64,000 nt of DNA. Source: Xestospongia muta. Taxonomy: Eukaryota > Porifera > Demospongiae > Haplosclerida > Petrosiidae. A model generated the notes under the pieces. It was not told where the DNA came from. It did not search any database and saw only the letters and a list, made by a program, of their open reading frames with translations. Made by a program: the position numbers and the translations under genes. Position 1 is the first letter of the stretch. Each line of letters starts with the position of its first letter. The stretch covers positions 26,599,745 to 26,663,744 of the forward strand of contig OY848917.1 in NCBI GenBank assembly GCA_963693285.1. Reading direction: 5' to 3'. Positions 59,602-64,000 of the stretch are shown piece after piece.

Positions 59602-62600
59602 TCACTTTGGAGAAGTAACATGCACCTTTGTAGATAATAACGAAGTTATAAGAAGAAAAGATGGCCTCATTTTAGGATCTTTTTGCCAACAAGCTGTCAT
59701 CACTTTAGCAACAGCAGGAGGACACCATTCTGGTAGAGATAAACGATAACCTTTGCACACTTCAAGTACAACCTAAATTTACATAATATAATATATATGA
59801 TAATGTTGTATAACAGTATTACAAACACCTAACCTGGTTATTGTCCATACCAGAATATGGTATACTGTTTGGATTGAACATTTCCCATATTAGTATACCA
59901 AATGACCAAACATCAGAAGCAACAGAGAATGTTCTTTCCATGATAGTTTCAGGAGGCATCCATCTTATAGGAAGAGGTAGTTTAGTTTGACTTTGATAGA
60001 TACCAGTGTCTGTAGTAATCTCTCGTAGTAAACCAAAGTCAGATACTTTACACAACTCTCCTTCACCAACTAACACATTACGTGCTGCCAAATCCTAAGA
60101 ACCATAAGAATAAAAGAAACATGGTTGTTACATTTGCTGTTACTACATAACTCACTCTGTGAATTAGTCCACATTGCGCAAGGTAATGCATACCCATAGC
60201 AATATCTACCATATATTTTATCAATGTTCCTACTGGCTTCTGTGGATATTTCTAAAATACAGTGACAAAAACATAAATATACATCCAGGAATCTTATATA
60301 CCTTAAGATATGACTTGAGATCGCCATGTGGGAGATATTCTAGAACAATCCATGGAGTTGGGACATCCTCTATCACCACACCATACAAACGCACAATGTT
60401 TGGATGAATTATGCTTGCCATTACAGAGAATTCTTGTAACATTTCCTTCTTATGAGCCTCATCACATTGGTCACTCTTAATAGTTTTGATTGCAACATCA
60501 ATAGCTTCTCCTCCTTCAGGTATGTAAACAGCTCTGTACACATCACCAAAATTTCCTAATTTTTGCATGACCAACAATTTAAAGTAACTAATAATGATAT
60601 GTTAACATACCAGATCCTATAGATACTGCATTGAACAAACATGACTTTGGTATCCTGTGATCAAAAAACTCAGTGGTACTAGTTAATGGTTTCTCCTCGT
60701 GTACTGCAATAAATAACAATAAATAATAATAATAACCTCATGTTCAATATTATTTTATACATGGAATGCATCACTCAAAAAACAAACCAGCTTTCGTCCC
60801 AATTGGTGCCTTTTCATTTATATATATATCAAACTCAGATGCTAATCTGTAATATTGTTATAAACTATAACTGATTCACAATATGCCCACTTACGTTGAG
60901 GATCTGTCAGCTTTTTGCATTAGATAATCCAAGTTTGGTCGTTCGTGTCTAGTCATTGTAGGTGATGATGTTGTAATAGATTCTCTAGTTTCATTAGTTG
61001 TTAATTTCTGTAATATTTGTGTCAGCACTTCCACTTGACCTGACGAAAATTGTTCGTCGATTATTGCATCATTCAATTTTTTGCTATTCCCATTAGAAGC
61101 CATAGGTAGTGGTAGTGATAGATTGCTCATATCAGTGTAACCATCCTCATCTGTATCATAATCATCATGAGATGAATCAGCTGTTGAATAACACCTCATG
61201 TTTACATAATCTATAAAATTGTAGAGTAAAAGTTTCAATAAGTAAACAATCATATAATATATGTATTTTGACAGCAATAATATTTCAGTGTAATAATCAA
61301 TGTTGTCAGAGATTGTTAACGTGTTATATAAAGCTAAAAATGTGCAATGGGCAGCTAAAACAAAAGAGTTAATTGATCTAACTATGCAAATTTGACAAAA
61401 CATGATATACTAACTGTTGAGTTTCTCAGATGCGTAGTTTGTTTAACTTTTTTATTAATTTTTCTTAACAAGATAATGTTTATTGGAATAAACCATTATT
61501 AGCTTCCATTTATATTACTAGTTTGTCTTCTCTACATGTTGATGTCATTACCATTATCTAGACTGTATGATTATGTCTTCCATCAAATCAAATCCCATAG
61601 AATAAACTCCCATGAAATCAACTCCCATTAGATTAACAGCACTAAATAAACAGCGTTAAAACATACTTGATTTTTATTTGACTTTAACTTTAGAGTCTCA
61701 GATTTAGAGCTTATGGTTTACATGCATCCAATGAAGCAGGACCATTTCGTTTTGTTGATTTGATTTGATCAGAGTTTATCTTACAAGATTCGATTTTATG
61801 GAAGTTAATGTAGAATTATATTAATAACACCTGGCCTGCAACAAGGATCAGCTAAAGCAGTCAACTTTCAGATATCATAATGCAGTTTTTGCTGGGATAC
61901 AATTTTTGCAAAGAATCGAATATGCCAAAATTTCAAATAAAAACTTTGTGATAAAAATGAAAGCATTTAAGAAAATGAAATCATACATAACATATATTAT
62001 TGTGTTAAAACTGACAAGAGCTAGACCTACTACACAATTGTGAAGCCATTTTAAATCCATTGTTCACATCAAACCTACACTCATTGTTATAATATTTTTA
62101 TGAAAAAATGCTACTTTTCAGATTAGTAATATGAAACCATAATAATTAATTTTTAATAGTAATTAATAGTTCAATAACAATACAATTTACCTGAGCTAAT
62201 GTGATCTTGAAGAGACAATCTATTGAATGATGGAGGGAGTGATGAAGTGCGAGAACATGGTAACTGAGGAGTACTAGACAATTGTTCTGGAGGGACATAT
62301 GATGCCTGAGAATATTGTGAAGGTACCATATTTACATATGAAGTCATAGTAGCATGTCCGGAGGAGTAAGGAAGTTGCTGTGGATAGACAGGAGACGTTT
62401 TCTGTTGTGAATTGACAGAAGGGGTTTGAGGATATTGTGAACAGACAGAAGGGGTTTGAGGATGTTGTGAATAGACAGAAGGGGTTTGAGGATATTGTGA
62501 ACAGACAGAAGGGGTTTGAGGATGTTGTGAATAGACAGAAGGGGTTTGAGGATGTTGTGAATAGACAGAAGGGGTTTGAGGATGTTGTGAACAGACAGAA

Positions 62601-63797
62601 GGGGTTTGAGGATGTTGTGAATAGACAGAAGGTGTTTGAGGTTGTTGTGGAGTTCTCCTTATGCGTGATGGCATAGTAGCACTTCTAGAATTATGACTTG
62701 ATATTGGATTGAAATTCTGTTGTGGTAATACTGGACTGACAGAATGTGTTGCTGGTGTTGAAGAGTAGATATTGAACATTGTGTGATGTTTTCGTTCAAG
62801 AACTTTTCCTGAAACTGAAGGAGGTTGAGTCGGTTTTCCTAATTTTGTTGTACAACCTGGATATAATGCCTCCATCCATTTAATACGCTCCTCCTGATTT
62901 GAGAGATAAATTATTCTTGTAAAGATAGAATATTAACATTTATATTTTAACTATATTCATAGGTAGATTACTAAAAAATTATATAGATTGACATTGATTT
63001 CCTACCACACAGTAAATACAAGCAGATACCATATAGTAACCACTACATGTGATTACCTTACTATATATAATTTGTGGGTGTGGTATATTATTATTGCAAA
63101 GCAATAAATTAACAAAGAGTAATTCATTGTAATCCACTGGTGTAATTAGTTGATTAAGGTAGCCTATAAACAACACTTTTTAAATATAACATGCAAGCAT
63201 CAGATATCACTTTTAAAAAATTATATAAGTGTAAATATATATATATGTGGAATAAACTGACCTCACTAGGTGCATTAAGTATCCATGAACCTTCTTTACC
63301 ATTGAATTTAACCTCAAAGACAAATTTACCACCTTTTGGAGGGGACTGAGGAATTACGACATCCTTGATGGCCATTAAAAACACCTGATTTCTAGCTTTT
63401 GATGTCTATAGAAAATAACACATTTAAATTACATTACTAAGGAATCCCAGATATTCCATGTTGTTTGTAATTAGCAAAAATATGAAAACAGCTGCAGGAA
63501 GAGGCTGAGTTGAACTCTGACATGGTTTACTAGCACAACATATTTAGTAAGATATCTACATGACATTTCTTCCACACTCTATTTCTAATAAATGACTGAA
63601 TTTGATGATGAAATGGTAACATTTCTACACAGAAAGTTAGTCTACTTAATTGTGAACACGAAGTTAATTTATCTTACATCATTTTGTTTAAAATAATGGA
63701 AATAAGTGGATCCAGTGATTTTAAACAGGTAAGACTTCCATTTCTTGCTCTTGTGATATAGTTCAAGGTAGCCCTGAGTACTCTTTAAAGACGCCAT
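59602..63797 (-). CDS. PH-domain cytoplasmic tyrosine kinase
   Basis: Minus-strand exons, 5' to 3': 63797-63678, 63405-63262, 62893-62191, 61210-60895, 60846-60788, 60703-60611, 60555-60302, 60251-60156, 60094-59834 and 59772-59602. Phases agree throughout; total 2217 nt, 738 residues. Residues 1 to about 100 look like a PH domain (start GYLELYHKSKKWKSYLFK, end EERIKWMEAL with the typical Trp). About 174-253 are eight copies of a QTPSVYSQHP-type repeat. A linker follows with DYVNM (323-327), a YxxM/YxN-type SH2 ligand motif. The kinase spans about 470-735: IGSGNFGDV (476-484), Lys502 in VAIK, Glu520, HRDLAARN (594-601), DFG (614-616), activation-loop Tyr628, RWMPPE (639-644) and a late CWQKDPKMRP. 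The HRDLAARN form marks a tyrosine kinase, and all catalytic residues are kept. No signal peptide, membrane segment, SH2 or SH3 is visible. PH binding to phosphoinositides is inferred. Confidence 0.88.
62400..62645 (-). repeat. Coding minisatellite, eight 30-bp units, in exon 3 of the kinase gene
   Basis: Eight tandem in-frame units encode QTPSV(Y/C/N)SQ(H/Y)P. Most units differ at one or two positions that alternate Tyr/Cys and His/Tyr. Units this similar suggest recent expansion or homogenisation and likely length variation between individuals. Confidence 0.93.
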
Positions 63798-64000
63798 ATA
63801 TATTTGGAAAATAATATCGACGTTTTATTAGCGTTAAGCTTCTTTTACTGATAGTGACGGGTGCAAAGTCCTAATTATATAGTGTCGTGCTTCCTGTCAT
63901 ACCAATCACTTCTTGACCGGAAGTTAAATATTCCCCTAGACACAGCCTACACAAATGTGCTATTCCAGGCGCGAACTGAATGTACAAGTACTTTATTTAG
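63798..64000 (-). promoter_or_regulatory. 5' flank of the kinase gene with ETS-like site
   Basis: GC content rises compared with neighbouring spacers. ACCGGAAGT at 63916-63924 matches the ETS-factor core and lies about 120 bp upstream of the ATG at 63797. No clear TATA box at a standard distance, although TATATAA-like sequence is present near 63875. Promoter role inferred from position. Confidence 0.35.

Noticed and set aside
62437..62676. Plus-strand repeat protein frame (NRQKGFEDV units)
   Set aside because: Antisense shadow of the minus-strand coding minisatellite in the kinase exon 3.

Overview
The window is AT-rich eukaryotic DNA from an animal. It shows compact multi-exon genes with mostly very short GT-AG introns, animal-type tyrosine kinase coding sequence, and many decayed transposons. 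My best guess is an early-branching metazoan, most likely a demosponge. That is inferred from overall style and gene content, not proved by any single feature.

About 85% of the window (1-58 kb) is a plus-strand tandem array of DHRS4-like short-chain dehydrogenase/reductase (SDR) genes with nine exons each. Splicing by hand gives five apparently intact copies of identical length (822 nt, 273 codons): 2539-4215, 14661-16467, 27657-29326, 35457-38106 and 52100-53810. Five further copies are broken: 140-1870, 9311-10431, 17959-19641, 46114-46751 and 48900-49557. Single-exon relics lie in the spacers. The spacers themselves are shared modules. The largest is a segmental duplication in which about 2.4-9.9 kb pairs with about 27.5-35.9 kb. 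Two upstream types exist: one with a palindromic X-box-like motif about 95 bp before the ATG, and one with a TATA-like box about 40 bp before the ATG.

Mobile DNA interrupts the array. A degraded ISL2EU-type element (YqaJ nuclease, PHD finger, DDE transposase) occupies 30455-32180. A 5'-truncated Penelope-like element with a GIY-YIG domain occupies about 23.3-24.97 kb on the minus strand. A full-length but disabled Ty1/copia element with a perfect 5-bp target duplication (40691-44811) sits inside a Ty3/gypsy-like remnant. A Tigger/pogo-like transposase relic lies at about 47.35-48.26 kb. Three copies of an unnamed DNA element with CACAG termini, a long-inverted-repeat MITE in three copies and another MITE inside an SDR intron complete the set.

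The last 4.2 kb (59602-63797, minus strand) is a ten-exon gene for a predicted 738-residue cytoplasmic tyrosine kinase. It has an N-terminal PH domain, a linker with eight 10-residue repeats and a C-terminal catalytic domain with all key residues. I see no SH2 or SH3 domain. It has no obvious functional link with the SDR array.

All exon boundaries were assigned by eye from splice signals, reading frame and comparison between copies. No database search was possible.
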